Source: Mesoflavibacter zeaxanthinifaciens DSM 18436
Lineage (GTDB): Bacteria > Bacteroidota > Bacteroidia > Flavobacteriales > Flavobacteriaceae
Direction of reading: 5' to 3'
DNA length: 64,000 nucleotides
NCBI RefSeq assembly: GCF_000422365.1
Contig: NZ_AULQ01000005.1
Location: 248,001-312,000, forward strand
The notes beneath the pieces are model-generated. The model ran no database searches. It saw only the letters and a list, made by a program, of their open reading frames with translations, and had not been told where the DNA came from. Shown in pieces: positions 17,615 through 27,270 of the stretch (the first letter of the stretch is position 1; each line of letters opens with the position of its first letter). Both the position numbers and the translations under genes were made by a program.

Positions 17615-20030
17615 ATAGACTATATGTTAATGAAACAATTAAATTTCTACCTGGAGCAGCAATACCAGACGAGTATGTTTTATAACGTTGGTCTGTTATA
17701 TTCTCTAAAGTTGCTGTAACTATTGTATCTTCTGCTAATTGATATTGAGTCCTAAGATTTAAGGTATACCAAGATGGAGAATAAGGGTTACCATTTTCAT
17801 CTAAAGCATAAATGTAATCTTTCTCTGTTTCTGAAGGAGCCAATTGAGTAAAAGATAATTTGTTATTATAATTTACAAAGCCATCTAATTTAAACTTATC
17901 AGATTGCCACATTAGATGTGTATCGCCAAAGTTTGGTGCTACGTGTCTTACTGGTACTTCTATACCGTCTGTTTCTTCTGTACCACCTATAAAATTATAT
18001 CTTGATGTTAGCTTAAGTTGGTCACTAATATTCCATAGAGCAGCAAATTCAAAACCATATATCCAAGATTTTGATGCATTTTGTATAGACTGCACATTAC
18101 TTAATTCGTTATTATAAATAATTTCGGTTTCTCCATTAAGATCTCCATCTCTTCTAACTAAAGCATTATCTAAATAGGTATAGTATGTTGCTAAATCAAA
18201 TACTACCTTTTTATTAAAATTAAGTTTTAAACCTAGTTCTCCATTGTATGCATACTCTGGATTTAAATTATTATTTGGCACAACTACAGATCCTGGTTCT
18301 GAGTCAAAAACCTTACCAACATCATCAATATTTGGTGCTCTAAATGCTGTTGATAGATTAAGTTTCCATTGTAAAATATCATTGGGTAACCATGTGATTC
18401 CTGTTGATGCTGTTAAAGCATCTGCATTGATCTTAGATTGATCAAATGGTAAATTTAAGTATTGATTATTAGCAGTAAAATTTGCACTTTGTGTTACGTT
18501 ATTATATCTTAAACCAGATTGTAATACAAACTTTTGGTTTGGTTTATACTTATAATTAGCATAAATAGCTGTACTTTTCCAAGTAGCACCATCTGGATAT
18601 CTTGACACAGTGTTTTCTGTTGTGTTATCTTCAATATTCTCTGTATATCCAATAGAATTAACTTTATTGAAAACATATTCAAAACCATAAAAAAGACTAG
18701 ATTTTTTGCTTAGATCTTTTTCTAAATCTAAGTTAAAAGACAAAGCATTAACAGACTCTTCATGTATATTCCTAATTATATCTTCAAAATCTCTATCTAT
18801 TCTACTTTCTTCAAAATTTTGATATGCAAATGTTGCTTTTATATTATCATAAAATGTAGCCTTACTACTTGTCTTTGTTACTTTTAAATTAGACATAAAC
18901 CAACGTTGTGGCCCATAATTCCATTCTGCTGAACGCAAATTATCACCTCTATATCTAATTAATCTGTCATATCTTGGATAATCGGAAGTTGTCGTGTAAA
19001 ATAATCCTAAATCAAAATCTAAGTTATCTTTTGGTTTGTATGCTACTTTTTGCATTAAATTGATTTGGTTGTAACCAGTGAATTTTTGAATTTTTGGGTT
19101 ATTGTTTTCAATAATTACATCTTGATTATTTTCAGTCACGACGTATTCGGGTCTTAAATACTCTGTTGGTCCATGACTACCCATACGCAAATCGTTAAAA
19201 TCTGTATATGTAACATTAGTTAAGAATCCCCATTTTTTTAGACCTAAATTTACATCTACATGTGCAGTTTTTTCTTGATTTGCTGTAGCATATCTAAGCA
19301 TTACATTACTATCTACAATTAAACTATCTGTGTAAGAAAGCTTAGGACTTTTAGTATAAAAACTCATTACGCCACCAATAGCATCGCTACCATAAATAGT
19401 TGAACCTGCACCAAGAATAACTTCAGTTTTTTCTATGGAAAGTGGATCTATAGAAATTACATTTTGAAGATTACCACCTCTAAAAATTGCGTTGTTCATC
19501 CTTACTCCATCAATACTAATTAATAATCTATTTGTAGAAAAACCACGTATCATTGGGCTACCACCACCTAACTGACTTTTCTGTATATAAACTTTACCTG
19601 TATTTTCTAATAAGTCTGCACTAGTTTGTGGATTATTAAACTTTATTTTATCGGCGTTTACTATAGCTATACTTTTAGGGATTTCTCGTTTATTTTGCTT
19701 AAAATTTGATGCAGATATTATAACCTCATCCAAACCTAATTGATTACTCTCTAGATAAATATAATTGGCATTAACCTTTTCTTTTTTTAAAGATTTTAAA
19801 TTGAAAGAAATATGTTGAAAAAAGATCAACTCTGTATCTAAAAACTTATCTAGATTAACTAAGCCATCTTCGTCTGTAACTTCTGTTGTAGTCTGATTTT
19901 TATTAAAGACAGCAACGCCTGGTATTGGTGTTTTGGTGGTTTTATCTACAACTTTTACTGACTGAGCATAAGCATTTGCAAAAAAACAGAATATGAAAAT
20001 GTACGTTATCTTTTTAATTAAATACATCAT
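17613..20030 (-). CDS. TonB-dependent receptor, haem/transferrin-receptor type
   Basis: An 805-residue outer-membrane receptor. A signal peptide (to about residue 22, NAYAQ) is followed by a carboxypeptidase-regulatory-like domain (about 23-100; VKVVDKTTKTPIPGVAVF), typical of Bacteroidota receptors. The plug (GGGSPMIRGFSTNRLLISID and YGSDAIGGVMSFYTKSP) resembles the haemoglobin/transferrin receptor subgroup, and a C-terminal barrel ends in IVSLTYSL. The start overlaps the end of recO by 17 bases, so it is translationally coupled at the end of a porZ-recO-receptor unit. The ligand is not determined. A second Met directly after the first could be the true start. Confidence 0.9.
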   Translation of the reverse strand: MMYLIKKITYIFIFCFFANAYAQSVKVVDKTTKTPIPGVAVFNKNQTTTEVTDEDGLVNLDKFLDTELIFFQHISFNLKSLKKEKVNANYIYLESNQLGLDEVIISASNFKQNKREIPKSIAIVNADKIKFNNPQTSADLLENTGKVYIQKSQLGGGSPMIRGFSTNRLLISIDGVRMNNAIFRGGNLQNVISIDPLSIEKTEVILGAGSTIYGSDAIGGVMSFYTKSPKLSYTDSLIVDSNVMLRYATANQEKTAHVDVNLGLKKWGFLTNVTYTDFNDLRMGSHGPTEYLRPEYVVTENNQDVIIENNNPKIQKFTGYNQINLMQKVAYKPKDNLDFDLGLFYTTTSDYPRYDRLIRYRGDNLRSAEWNYGPQRWFMSNLKVTKTSSKATFYDNIKATFAYQNFEESRIDRDFEDIIRNIHEESVNALSFNLDLEKDLSKKSSLFYGFEYVFNKVNSIGYTENIEDNTTENTVSRYPDGATWKSTAIYANYKYKPNQKFVLQSGLRYNNVTQSANFTANNQYLNLPFDQSKINADALTASTGITWLPNDILQWKLNLSTAFRAPNIDDVGKVFDSEPGSVVVPNNNLNPEYAYNGELGLKLNFNKKVVFDLATYYTYLDNALVRRDGDLNGETEIIYNNELSNVQSIQNASKSWIYGFEFAALWNISDQLKLTSRYNFIGGTEETDGIEVPVRHVAPNFGDTHLMWQSDKFKLDGFVNYNNKLSFTQLAPSETEKDYIYALDENGNPYSPSWYTLNLRTQYQLAEDTIVTATLENITDQRYKTYSSGIAAPGRNLIVSLTYSL

Positions 20031-20733
20031 TTAAGATTTGTAAAGATTTAGGTTGATTAAAATTGGTTAAGTGCAAATCAAAATACTGCAACAACATTTT
20101 TAAAAACTGCTGTCTTTGTTTTGAGTTGATTTTTATTTGATTTAATGCATCAAAATCTGTGCCTAGAAGCTGTTTTAAGAGTGTTAAATTTTCTCCGGAA
20201 ACACAGTGCTTTGAATTGTTTATGTATTGAAATTGACCTTCTAAAAGATTAAAAAAATCTGCATCAATTTCAGAATCATCAGGATAAAAACCTAGATACT
20301 TCGTTAATTCTAAAAGAAATAATAGATGAGCGTTAGATATTTGACTACTTTCATCTAACCACATAAAAGAGGTCTCTAAATAATTAAACAATGGTGTGTT
20401 TTGCTCTTCTTCTTTAAGTGCTTGAGATAAGATTTCGGCTAAAAACATTGCAATAGCGCTTTTAACAATATTGGTATGCAAACTACTATATAGAAAGCTT
20501 GTTTTTAAATCTTTTATATACTGTAAAGACCTATTATCTTTATGGTCTGTTTCTAATTCTAATAAAGATAATGGTTGAAAATAGGCTGTTTTCTTATTAT
20601 TCTTTTTAGACTTTAAAACACCTTTTAAAATATAACTGACTATACCATGATTATAGGTATAGCATTTTACTATTAAATCGTTGTCTTTAAATCTTATTTT
20701 AGAAAGAACTATGGCTTTTGTTTTGGTTTGCAT
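20014..20733 (-). CDS. recO: DNA repair protein RecO
   Basis: RecO works with RecR/RecF to load RecA on SSB-coated single-stranded DNA. The 239-residue protein begins with the OB-fold signature (TKAIVLSKIRFKDNDLIVKCYTYNHG shortened here to its key words: VLSKIRFKD, VKCYT, GIVSYILKG). The helical C-terminal domain follows; the zinc cysteines of some RecO proteins are not evident. Its ATG overlaps the stop of the upstream propeller gene by one base and its end overlaps the TonB receptor start, so expression of three unrelated functions is coupled. Confidence 0.93.
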   Translation of the reverse strand: MQTKTKAIVLSKIRFKDNDLIVKCYTYNHGIVSYILKGVLKSKKNNKKTAYFQPLSLLELETDHKDNRSLQYIKDLKTSFLYSSLHTNIVKSAIAMFLAEILSQALKEEEQNTPLFNYLETSFMWLDESSQISNAHLLFLLELTKYLGFYPDDSEIDADFFNLLEGQFQYINNSKHCVSGENLTLLKQLLGTDFDALNQIKINSKQRQQFLKMLLQYFDLHLTNFNQPKSLQILNDVFN

Positions 20734-23093
20734 TACCTAACCACCATTAATTTAAGCACTTTGGTTTCTAATGTATCAAGATCGTTTAACATGACTAGAT
20801 ACACGCCAGAAGCCACAACATCTCCAGCTAGATTTTTTCCATTCCATAATGCTGTACCACCATCAATTTCAAGATTATAACCTTTAAACCTGCCGTTTGT
20901 ATTAGACTCTGCTTCTGCTACAAGATTACCTTCAATATCTGTAATCTTAATATTAACGTTTTCTGAAATGTCTCTTATTTTTATTTTTTCTGAAACCATA
21001 TCAAACGTAGGTCTAACTGGGTTTGGAAACACAAAAGCATCCTCTAAAGTAGTTTTTGGTTTTGATGCTTCTGACTTAAAAGATAATAGACCTTTTTCTG
21101 TAGCTATGTAGACAATACCATTTTCTTCATCCAATGCTACATCTAAAACATCATTACTTGGTAGTGGTGAGTTGTCTTTTGTAAAGTGATATATGGTTTG
21201 TTGACCATCTGATGAGAAATAATACAAACCAGTATCTAATGTTGCTATCCATTTATTGTTAGAACCATCTACTTCAATATCTGTTACAAATTGTTGAAAA
21301 AGCAGCTCACTAGCTTCTCCATTATCTAAAACCACTATATTATCTACTTCTGGATTTTCTAAAAAGCTTTGTGTGTTGTAAACAACTCTTATCCCTTTAT
21401 CCATACCAATCCATAATTGCCCATTTCTGTCTAATGCTAATGTTCTTATGTTTGGAGAAGGCATTCCTTCTTCTTCCTCACTTATATTAACTATTGTTGG
21501 ATTATTACTGCTATTAGGTACACATGCTATTACACCATAGTGAGAACTACCAGAAAATATTGTTCCGTTATTATCAAAAACCATTGAAGAAAACCCTAAA
21601 TTACTTGTTGCGGGATCTATTAGAGCTTGGTAGTTATAAGATGTCCATTGACCGTTTTCTGATAGTTTATTAAGAGTTTCGTTAACTCGTCCATTATAAA
21701 CATAAAAATTACCTTGATCATCAAAAGCTGAATTTAAAATCAAATAAACCGAACCAAATAAAGGCACCAAACTACTATTACTTTGGTTAAACACATTAAC
21801 TACTTCTTCATTTTGTATATTTATAATCCCTGAATAGTATGAACTTACATACACATTGCTACTATTAAATGGGTCTATTGTAAGATAGGACAAGTACCAT
21901 GGATTTGTTACGTTTTGAGTTAAAGAATCATACGTTATATTTCGCCATTCATCATTTATAAAATGGCTAATACCTTCTCTTCTTACTCCGCCATTAAAAT
22001 TATAAGATATTGAATAACCTCCATGTATTCCCCAGATTTGTCCTTCTTGATATTTCAATTTAAAAAATCTATTTCGTAATGGACTTTCTGGATGAATTTC
22101 TTCAAAATTTTCTGGATCAGAAAAACTGGTTTTTAAAATTCCAAAAGCTGGTTGTCCTGTATTTTCAATTCTATTTGTTCCAACAAACAATTCTTCTGAT
22201 ACAGATATACTTGTACTAAAATTTGGATTAAAATCTGTTGTTGTTGCTGCATTGACTAACTGATCAAAATTACTACTATATACAAAAGATTGCTTAGTTA
22301 TTGTAACTGACAAACGGTTGTCGTTACTTTTAAAACCAACTATATCTTGTGGGTAAGCAACTTTTTGGATTAAGTTACCATTAACAACTTCATAAACTCT
22401 TCTATTAGAATTAGCTACGTATAGTCTATCTTCAACATTTTGAACACCTAACCAATTTCCGTTATTTAAACTTTCCCATTCTTGATAATCAATTAAATTA
22501 GGATTATCTAAACTTGCTCTATACAATCTTTGCTCTGTTGCTGCATATATATAATTGTTAAACATTGTTGTCTGTCTAACTTTTAATTGTGAACCATTTG
22601 GACCTATGTAATATGTATCTCCAAACTCTAAAGCATTAATATTATATACTGATATACCATAATCTGTTGAGATATAAACCAAATCTTGATTTCTAAAAAA
22701 TTGATTTATACCTTTATTATTTGGCGGAATTGTTGGTTTATCTAAAATATCAACTACCGTCAAAAACGTTCTATTTATTTGATCATAAATTTGCATTAGG
22801 CCATTTTCAAACCCTAATAACAGCAAATCTTGGTCTTCTATATATAAGATGGCACTTATAGTCTCTCCTGACAAACCATTAATAGTCGAAAGTTTTTCTA
22901 TTTGATAGGTATTAATATCGTATGTAAAAATAGTGTTTTCTGCAGCTACATATAATTTGTCTAAACCTGGTGAGACATCTTTAATTTCCAGATAAGAATA
23001 ATGTTCTGACCAAGCATCTTCAAAGTTTTGACAGTAACTTTTTTTTATAAAAAAAAATAAAAAAATAAATATCAGTGGTTTAATGTACCGCAT
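20733..23093 (-). CDS. porZ: PorZ-like two-propeller T9SS protein
   Basis: A 786-residue exported protein with signal peptide MRYIKPLIFIFLFFFIKKSYCQ. It contains many beta-propeller blades of the two-component-regulator type (DNRLSVTITKQ, LDRNGQLWIGMDKGIRVVY, VDGSNNKWIATLDTGLYYF, DEENGIVYIATEKGLLSF). It ends with a FlgD-like/sorting domain over the last 90 residues (NVNIKITDIEGNLVAEAES and ASGVYLVMLNDLD). PorZ of Porphyromonas gingivalis has this architecture (two seven-bladed propellers plus C-terminal domain, 776 residues) and takes part in T9SS cargo processing with LPS. The family call rests on architecture and length. It is the first gene of the porZ-recO-receptor unit. Confidence 0.7.
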   Translation of the reverse strand: MRYIKPLIFIFLFFFIKKSYCQNFEDAWSEHYSYLEIKDVSPGLDKLYVAAENTIFTYDINTYQIEKLSTINGLSGETISAILYIEDQDLLLLGFENGLMQIYDQINRTFLTVVDILDKPTIPPNNKGINQFFRNQDLVYISTDYGISVYNINALEFGDTYYIGPNGSQLKVRQTTMFNNYIYAATEQRLYRASLDNPNLIDYQEWESLNNGNWLGVQNVEDRLYVANSNRRVYEVVNGNLIQKVAYPQDIVGFKSNDNRLSVTITKQSFVYSSNFDQLVNAATTTDFNPNFSTSISVSEELFVGTNRIENTGQPAFGILKTSFSDPENFEEIHPESPLRNRFFKLKYQEGQIWGIHGGYSISYNFNGGVRREGISHFINDEWRNITYDSLTQNVTNPWYLSYLTIDPFNSSNVYVSSYYSGIINIQNEEVVNVFNQSNSSLVPLFGSVYLILNSAFDDQGNFYVYNGRVNETLNKLSENGQWTSYNYQALIDPATSNLGFSSMVFDNNGTIFSGSSHYGVIACVPNSSNNPTIVNISEEEEGMPSPNIRTLALDRNGQLWIGMDKGIRVVYNTQSFLENPEVDNIVVLDNGEASELLFQQFVTDIEVDGSNNKWIATLDTGLYYFSSDGQQTIYHFTKDNSPLPSNDVLDVALDEENGIVYIATEKGLLSFKSEASKPKTTLEDAFVFPNPVRPTFDMVSEKIKIRDISENVNIKITDIEGNLVAEAESNTNGRFKGYNLEIDGGTALWNGKNLAGDVVASGVYLVMLNDLDTLETKVLKLMVVR

Positions 23094-23125
23094 TAAAACA
23101 AAGTTTGGGTTGCTAGAATAAAACC

Positions 23126-23133
23126 CAAAAGTA
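23126..23133 (-). promoter_or_regulatory. Bacteroidetes -7 element (TACTTTTG) for porZ-recO unit
   Basis: Reads TACTTTTG on the minus strand, matching TAnnTTTG, 32 bases upstream of the porZ-like ATG. The nearest upstream TTG is 25 bases away, longer than usual. Confidence 0.5.
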
Positions 23134-23174
23134 CTATATTTTATTGTATTTTAGACCTCAATAATTTTAGTCTT

Positions 23175-24566
23175 GTGTTATTTAGTAGCCCTATATTTTT
23201 ATTTCTATTTCTTCCTTTTTCTTTAGCTCTATATTATTTAGCTCCAAAGAAAATGAAAAACATCATTCTTTTGGTTTTAAGTTTAGGGTTTTATACTTGG
23301 GGAGAAAAACAGATGGTTATTTTGATACTATTATCTTCATTAGTTGATTATAGTTCTGGATTAATCATTAATTCAGGGAAAAAAAAGATAGGTTTAGTAT
23401 TATCTATAGTATTTAATCTAAGCATTTTAATCTACTTTAAATACTCTAACTTTATTATTTCTAATATTAATAATAACTTAATTACAAATGTAGTTTTACC
23501 TATAGGAATCAGTTTTTACACATTTCAAACAATGTCTTATACTATAGATGTTTACAGAGGTAACATAAAAGCCAATAAAAACTTTATTGACTTTACGATG
23601 TATGTTACTTTGTTTCCTCAATTAATTGCAGGACCAATTGTAAGATACTCTCAAGTTCAAAAACAATTAAGAGAAAGAAAAACAAACGCTAAACAGTTTG
23701 CTACCGGTGTAGAAAGGTTTATTATTGGTTTAGCAAAAAAAATGCTAATTGCTAATAATTGTGCTTTTTTTGCAGACGCAGCATTTAGTCTATCCCAAAA
23801 TCAATCTTCTGCATTAATTGCATGGATAGGTATTATAGCTTACACTTTACAAATATTTTTTGATTTTTCAGGGTATTCTGATATGGCTATAGGTTTAGGT
23901 AAAATGTTTGGCTTTAATTTTCCAGAAAATTTTAATTATCCATACATCTCTAAATCTATAAAAGAATTTTGGCGACGTTGGCACATAACTTTATCACAAT
24001 GGTTTAGAGATTATTTATACATCCCTTTAGGCGGAAATAGAAAAGGAAACCATAGAACATATATAAATTTAATCATAGTTTTTTTCTTAACGGGCTTATG
24101 GCATGGTGCCAATTGGACATTTATAGTTTGGGGATTATTTCATGGTTTATTTTTAATTATTGAGAGAATTGGTTTTGAATCTTTTTTAAAAAAACAAAGT
24201 ACTTGGATTGCTCATTTTTACACATTACTTATAGTTATTGTTGGATGGGTAATTTTTAGAAGTGAAAATCTAAATCAAGCAATTATTTACACATATACCC
24301 TATTTGATTTTAAAACACCTTTAAATACTGGCTTTTTAAACTTTTACTTAACCAAAGAAGTGATTACAGCATTAATAGTAGGGATAATATTATCTACACC
24401 TGTTTATCAAAAAGTAAAATTATATTTTAATAATTTAAAAGATAACAACAGCATTTACAATCTAAGTGTTTTGTGCTATAACGTAGGATTAATCTTCTTA
24501 TTTGCTCTCTGTTTTTATTATATAGCTACAGAAGCTTACAACCCATTTATCTACTTTAGATTTTAA
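23175..24566 (+). CDS. MBOAT-family polysaccharide O-acyltransferase (AlgI/DltB type)
   Basis: A multi-pass inner-membrane protein that moves acetyl groups from a cytoplasmic donor across the membrane for O-acetylation of an extracellular polymer. The 463 residues contain about ten hydrophobic segments, the family block FWRRWHITLSQWFRDYLYIP and the conserved MBOAT histidine, His310, in GLWHGANW. Translation starts at GTG 23175, which gives the typical AlgI start MLFSSPIFLFLFLPFS. The stop is one base from the ATG of the periplasmic acetyltransferase gene, so the two work as a pair. No glycan polymerase is adjacent, so the acceptor is unknown. Confidence 0.92.
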   Translation: MLFSSPIFLFLFLPFSLALYYLAPKKMKNIILLVLSLGFYTWGEKQMVILILLSSLVDYSSGLIINSGKKKIGLVLSIVFNLSILIYFKYSNFIISNINNNLITNVVLPIGISFYTFQTMSYTIDVYRGNIKANKNFIDFTMYVTLFPQLIAGPIVRYSQVQKQLRERKTNAKQFATGVERFIIGLAKKMLIANNCAFFADAAFSLSQNQSSALIAWIGIIAYTLQIFFDFSGYSDMAIGLGKMFGFNFPENFNYPYISKSIKEFWRRWHITLSQWFRDYLYIPLGGNRKGNHRTYINLIIVFFLTGLWHGANWTFIVWGLFHGLFLIIERIGFESFLKKQSTWIAHFYTLLIVIVGWVIFRSENLNQAIIYTYTLFDFKTPLNTGFLNFYLTKEVITALIVGIILSTPVYQKVKLYFNNLKDNNSIYNLSVLCYNVGLIFLFALCFYYIATEAYNPFIYFRF

Positions 24567-24567
24567 A

Positions 24568-25650
24568 ATGAATAATATCTCTAACATAAAAAATAAACTT
24601 TTTATAGCAGTATTTTTACTGTTATTAATTGTACCTAATTTAGTTTTAATTTTTGGAGTGGAATCTAAAATTGGTGATAACGAAAATTTAAAATTTAAAG
24701 AATTTCCTAAAATTGATATAAAAAAACCTATACAAAGTCTATCCAATTTTAAAAGTTATTACTTGGGCAATTTTGGTCTTAAAAAAACAACTGTTAATCA
24801 ATACATCAATTTTAAAGAAACTATTTTAAAAGAAGAACCTTTACCAAATTATAATTTAACAGGCAAAGATGGTTGGTATTTTTTAGGCAATCATTATAAT
24901 AATGTTTTTTATAATTCTTTTGGGATGACTGGTGACAATAAAACAAAAGAAATTATTAATTACTTAAACAGAATCAATCAATATCTAAATTCAAAAAACA
25001 TAAAATTCTATGTTATATTTCCGCCTAATAAACATAGTATTTATTCTGAGTATTTACCATTTCAATTAGAGAAAAAAGAAACTCTTTATAGTCACTTAAA
25101 AAGAGAGTTAGAAAAAAACTCAACAGCTCAATTAATAGATTTACATTCTGTTTTACTAAAAGAAAAAAAAGAAAACCAATTATATTACAAAACAGATTCT
25201 CATTGGAATGATTTAGGGGCTTTTATAGCTTATCAACACATTATAGATTATATCAAAAAAGATATATCCATTCAAAAACTAGAACTTAAGGATTATAAAG
25301 TTTCTACAGATTTCAAAGTTTTAGGAGACAATACTCAAATGGTAAACATTAAAGAAAAAACAGAAGTTATAAATTTCGAAAAAAAGACACCTTCAAGAAT
25401 AGAAGTTTTATCAGATGACCAGAAATTTCTTCATTTTAAAAATGAAAGTAAAGATTATAAGTTAATACTTTATAGAGATTCTTTTTCTAATGCTCTAATA
25501 CCTTTTTTTAACGAAACCTTTGAAGATGCTATATACATAAGAAACTTTAAAATCAATAAAAAAGATATTGAAAATCATAACCCCGATATTGTTATTTTAG
25601 AATTGGTTGAAAGAAATATAAATTACCTTAGTAAAGCTGACTTAAAATAA
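24568..25650 (+). CDS. AlgJ/AlgX-like SGNH O-acetyltransferase
   Basis: Extracytoplasmic partner of the MBOAT protein that places the acetyl group on the glycan. The 360-residue product has an N-terminal membrane anchor (about residues 12-30) and the family motifs: DGWYFLGNHYNN, Asp210/His212 in TDSHWND, and nucleophile Ser305 in YRDSFSN. The His-Ser separation of 93 residues equals that in Pseudomonas AlgX (His176, Ser269, as I recall). The Ser motif is RDSF rather than the more usual GDSF. It is co-transcribed with the MBOAT gene and ends at an intrinsic terminator. Confidence 0.88.
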   Translation: MNNISNIKNKLFIAVFLLLLIVPNLVLIFGVESKIGDNENLKFKEFPKIDIKKPIQSLSNFKSYYLGNFGLKKTTVNQYINFKETILKEEPLPNYNLTGKDGWYFLGNHYNNVFYNSFGMTGDNKTKEIINYLNRINQYLNSKNIKFYVIFPPNKHSIYSEYLPFQLEKKETLYSHLKRELEKNSTAQLIDLHSVLLKEKKENQLYYKTDSHWNDLGAFIAYQHIIDYIKKDISIQKLELKDYKVSTDFKVLGDNTQMVNIKEKTEVINFEKKTPSRIEVLSDDQKFLHFKNESKDYKLILYRDSFSNALIPFFNETFEDAIYIRNFKINKKDIENHNPDIVILELVERNINYLSKADLK

Positions 25651-25675
25651 AAAAACCGCCTTATAGGCGGTTTTT
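25651..25675. terminator. bidirectional intrinsic terminator
   Basis: Perfect stem aaaaaccgcc / ggcggttttt with loop ttata directly at the end of the acetyltransferase gene and before the convergent gdhA end. Confidence 0.92.
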
Positions 25676-25700
25676 ATTTATTAGTTATGTGATATTTAAT

Positions 25701-27044
25701 TTACACCAAACCTTGTGCTAACATAGCGTCTGCTACCTTAACAAAACCAGCAATATTAGCTCCTTTTACGTAGTCAACGGTACCATCATCATTTTTACCA
25801 TATTCTACACAAGATGCATGAATATCATCCATAATTTGATTTAATTTAGCATCTACCTCTTCTCTAGTCCAATTGTATCTTAAAGAGTTTTGACTCATTT
25901 CTAAACCTGAAGTCGCTACTCCACCAGCGTTAGATGCTTTTCCAGGAGAGAATAATACTTTTGCTTTTTGTAACACTTCAATAGCTTCTGGAGTAGTTGG
26001 CATATTTGCACCTTCTGCAACTGCTATTACATTATTATTAACTAAAGCTTCAGCTTCTTCTTTATTTAACTCATTTTGTGTAGCACATGGCATAGCCACA
26101 TCACAGTTTACAGTCCAAGGTCTTTCTCCTTCATGGAAGGTAGCAGACGGATACTTTTCTGTATACTCGTGGATACGTCCACGTTTAACATTTTTAAGCT
26201 CCATAATAAATGCTAATTTTTCTTCATTTATACCATCTTTATCATGGATATACCCAGAAGAATCAGACATTGTTACTACTTTACCTCCTAATTGCGTTGC
26301 TTTTTCGCAAGCATATTGAGCAACGTTACCAGATCCAGAAATAACAACAGTTTTACCTTCAAAAGAATCGTTTTTAGTTGCTAGCATATTTTTTGCAAAA
26401 TATACACAACCATAACCTGTTGCTTCTGGTCTAATTAATGATCCTCCGTATGATAATCCTTTACCAGTTAATACTCCTGTAAATTCGTTTTTTAATCTTT
26501 TATATTGACCAAACATATAACCTATTTCTCTTGCTCCTACACCAATATCTCCTGCAGGAACATCTGTATTTGGTCCAATATGTCTGTATAATTCAGACAT
26601 GTAGGACTGGCAAAAACGCATTACTTCGTTATCGCTTTTCCCTTTTGGATTAAAGTCGCTTCCTCCTTTTCCTCCACCCATTGGTAAAGTCGTTAAAGAG
26701 TTTTTAAAAACTTGTTCAAACCCTAAAAACTTTAAAATACTTAAGTTTACAGAAGGATGAAAACGTAAACCACCTTTGTAAGGACCTATTGCCGAGTTAA
26801 ACTCTACACGGTAACCTCTATTTACTTGTGGCTGTCCTTTATCATCAACCCATGGAACTCTAAAGATTATTGTACGCTCTGGCTCTACCATACGCTCTAA
26901 CAATAACTTATCTTGATACTTTGGGTTCTCTTCTATAAACGGAATTACAGTCTCTGCAACTTCGTGTACAGCTTGTAAAAATTCTGGTTCATGACCATTA
27001 TTTGCTTTTACTTGATCTAAAAATGCTTCTATTTTTTGTTTCAT
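25701..27044 (-). CDS. gdhA: NADP-type glutamate dehydrogenase
   Basis: Converts 2-oxoglutarate, ammonium and NADPH to glutamate. The 447-residue protein is the length of the small hexameric enzymes. It shows the substrate-site block PMGGGKGGSDFNPKGKSD with catalytic Lys126, DVPAGDIGVG, and the nucleotide-binding GSGNVAQYACEKA. The coenzyme choice (NADP) is inferred from similarity to the E. coli GdhA class. It stands alone, with its own -7 promoter element about 50 bases upstream and a bidirectional terminator behind it. Confidence 0.97.
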   Translation of the reverse strand: MKQKIEAFLDQVKANNGHEPEFLQAVHEVAETVIPFIEENPKYQDKLLLERMVEPERTIIFRVPWVDDKGQPQVNRGYRVEFNSAIGPYKGGLRFHPSVNLSILKFLGFEQVFKNSLTTLPMGGGKGGSDFNPKGKSDNEVMRFCQSYMSELYRHIGPNTDVPAGDIGVGAREIGYMFGQYKRLKNEFTGVLTGKGLSYGGSLIRPEATGYGCVYFAKNMLATKNDSFEGKTVVISGSGNVAQYACEKATQLGGKVVTMSDSSGYIHDKDGINEEKLAFIMELKNVKRGRIHEYTEKYPSATFHEGERPWTVNCDVAMPCATQNELNKEEAEALVNNNVIAVAEGANMPTTPEAIEVLQKAKVLFSPGKASNAGGVATSGLEMSQNSLRYNWTREEVDAKLNQIMDDIHASCVEYGKNDDGTVDYVKGANIAGFVKVADAMLAQGLV

Positions 27045-27093
27045 TATTACAATAAAATTATGACTCTTTTATTTTAAGTGCCAAATTGCACTG

Positions 27094-27101
27094 CAAATAT
27101 A
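27094..27101 (-). promoter_or_regulatory. Bacteroidetes -7 element (TATATTTG) for gdhA
   Basis: TATATTTG on the minus strand, 49 bases before the gdhA ATG. No TTG at ideal spacing was found upstream. Confidence 0.55.
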
Positions 27102-27205
27102 CATTATCTTTAAGTATTTACGTCACATTTTTAAAATTTCGCAAACGTTTTAGTAAGTTTATTATTTTAAGAAATAATTATATTTAGTTCATTTTATCCT
27201 TATTA

Positions 27206-27236
27206 TTTGTATGTTAATCGTGATTTCATATATTTG
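27206..27236 (+). promoter_or_regulatory. complete Bacteroidetes promoter (TTTG-N19-TATATTTG)
   Basis: TTTG at 27206-27209 and TATATTTG at 27229-27236 are separated by 19 bases, within the consensus spacing. The promoter drives the 271-residue barrel-like gene that starts 34 bases downstream. This is the best-formed promoter I see in the window. Confidence 0.8.
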
Positions 27237-27270
27237 TTGGATATTTAGCCTCTAAAATAAAAGCCTTATT

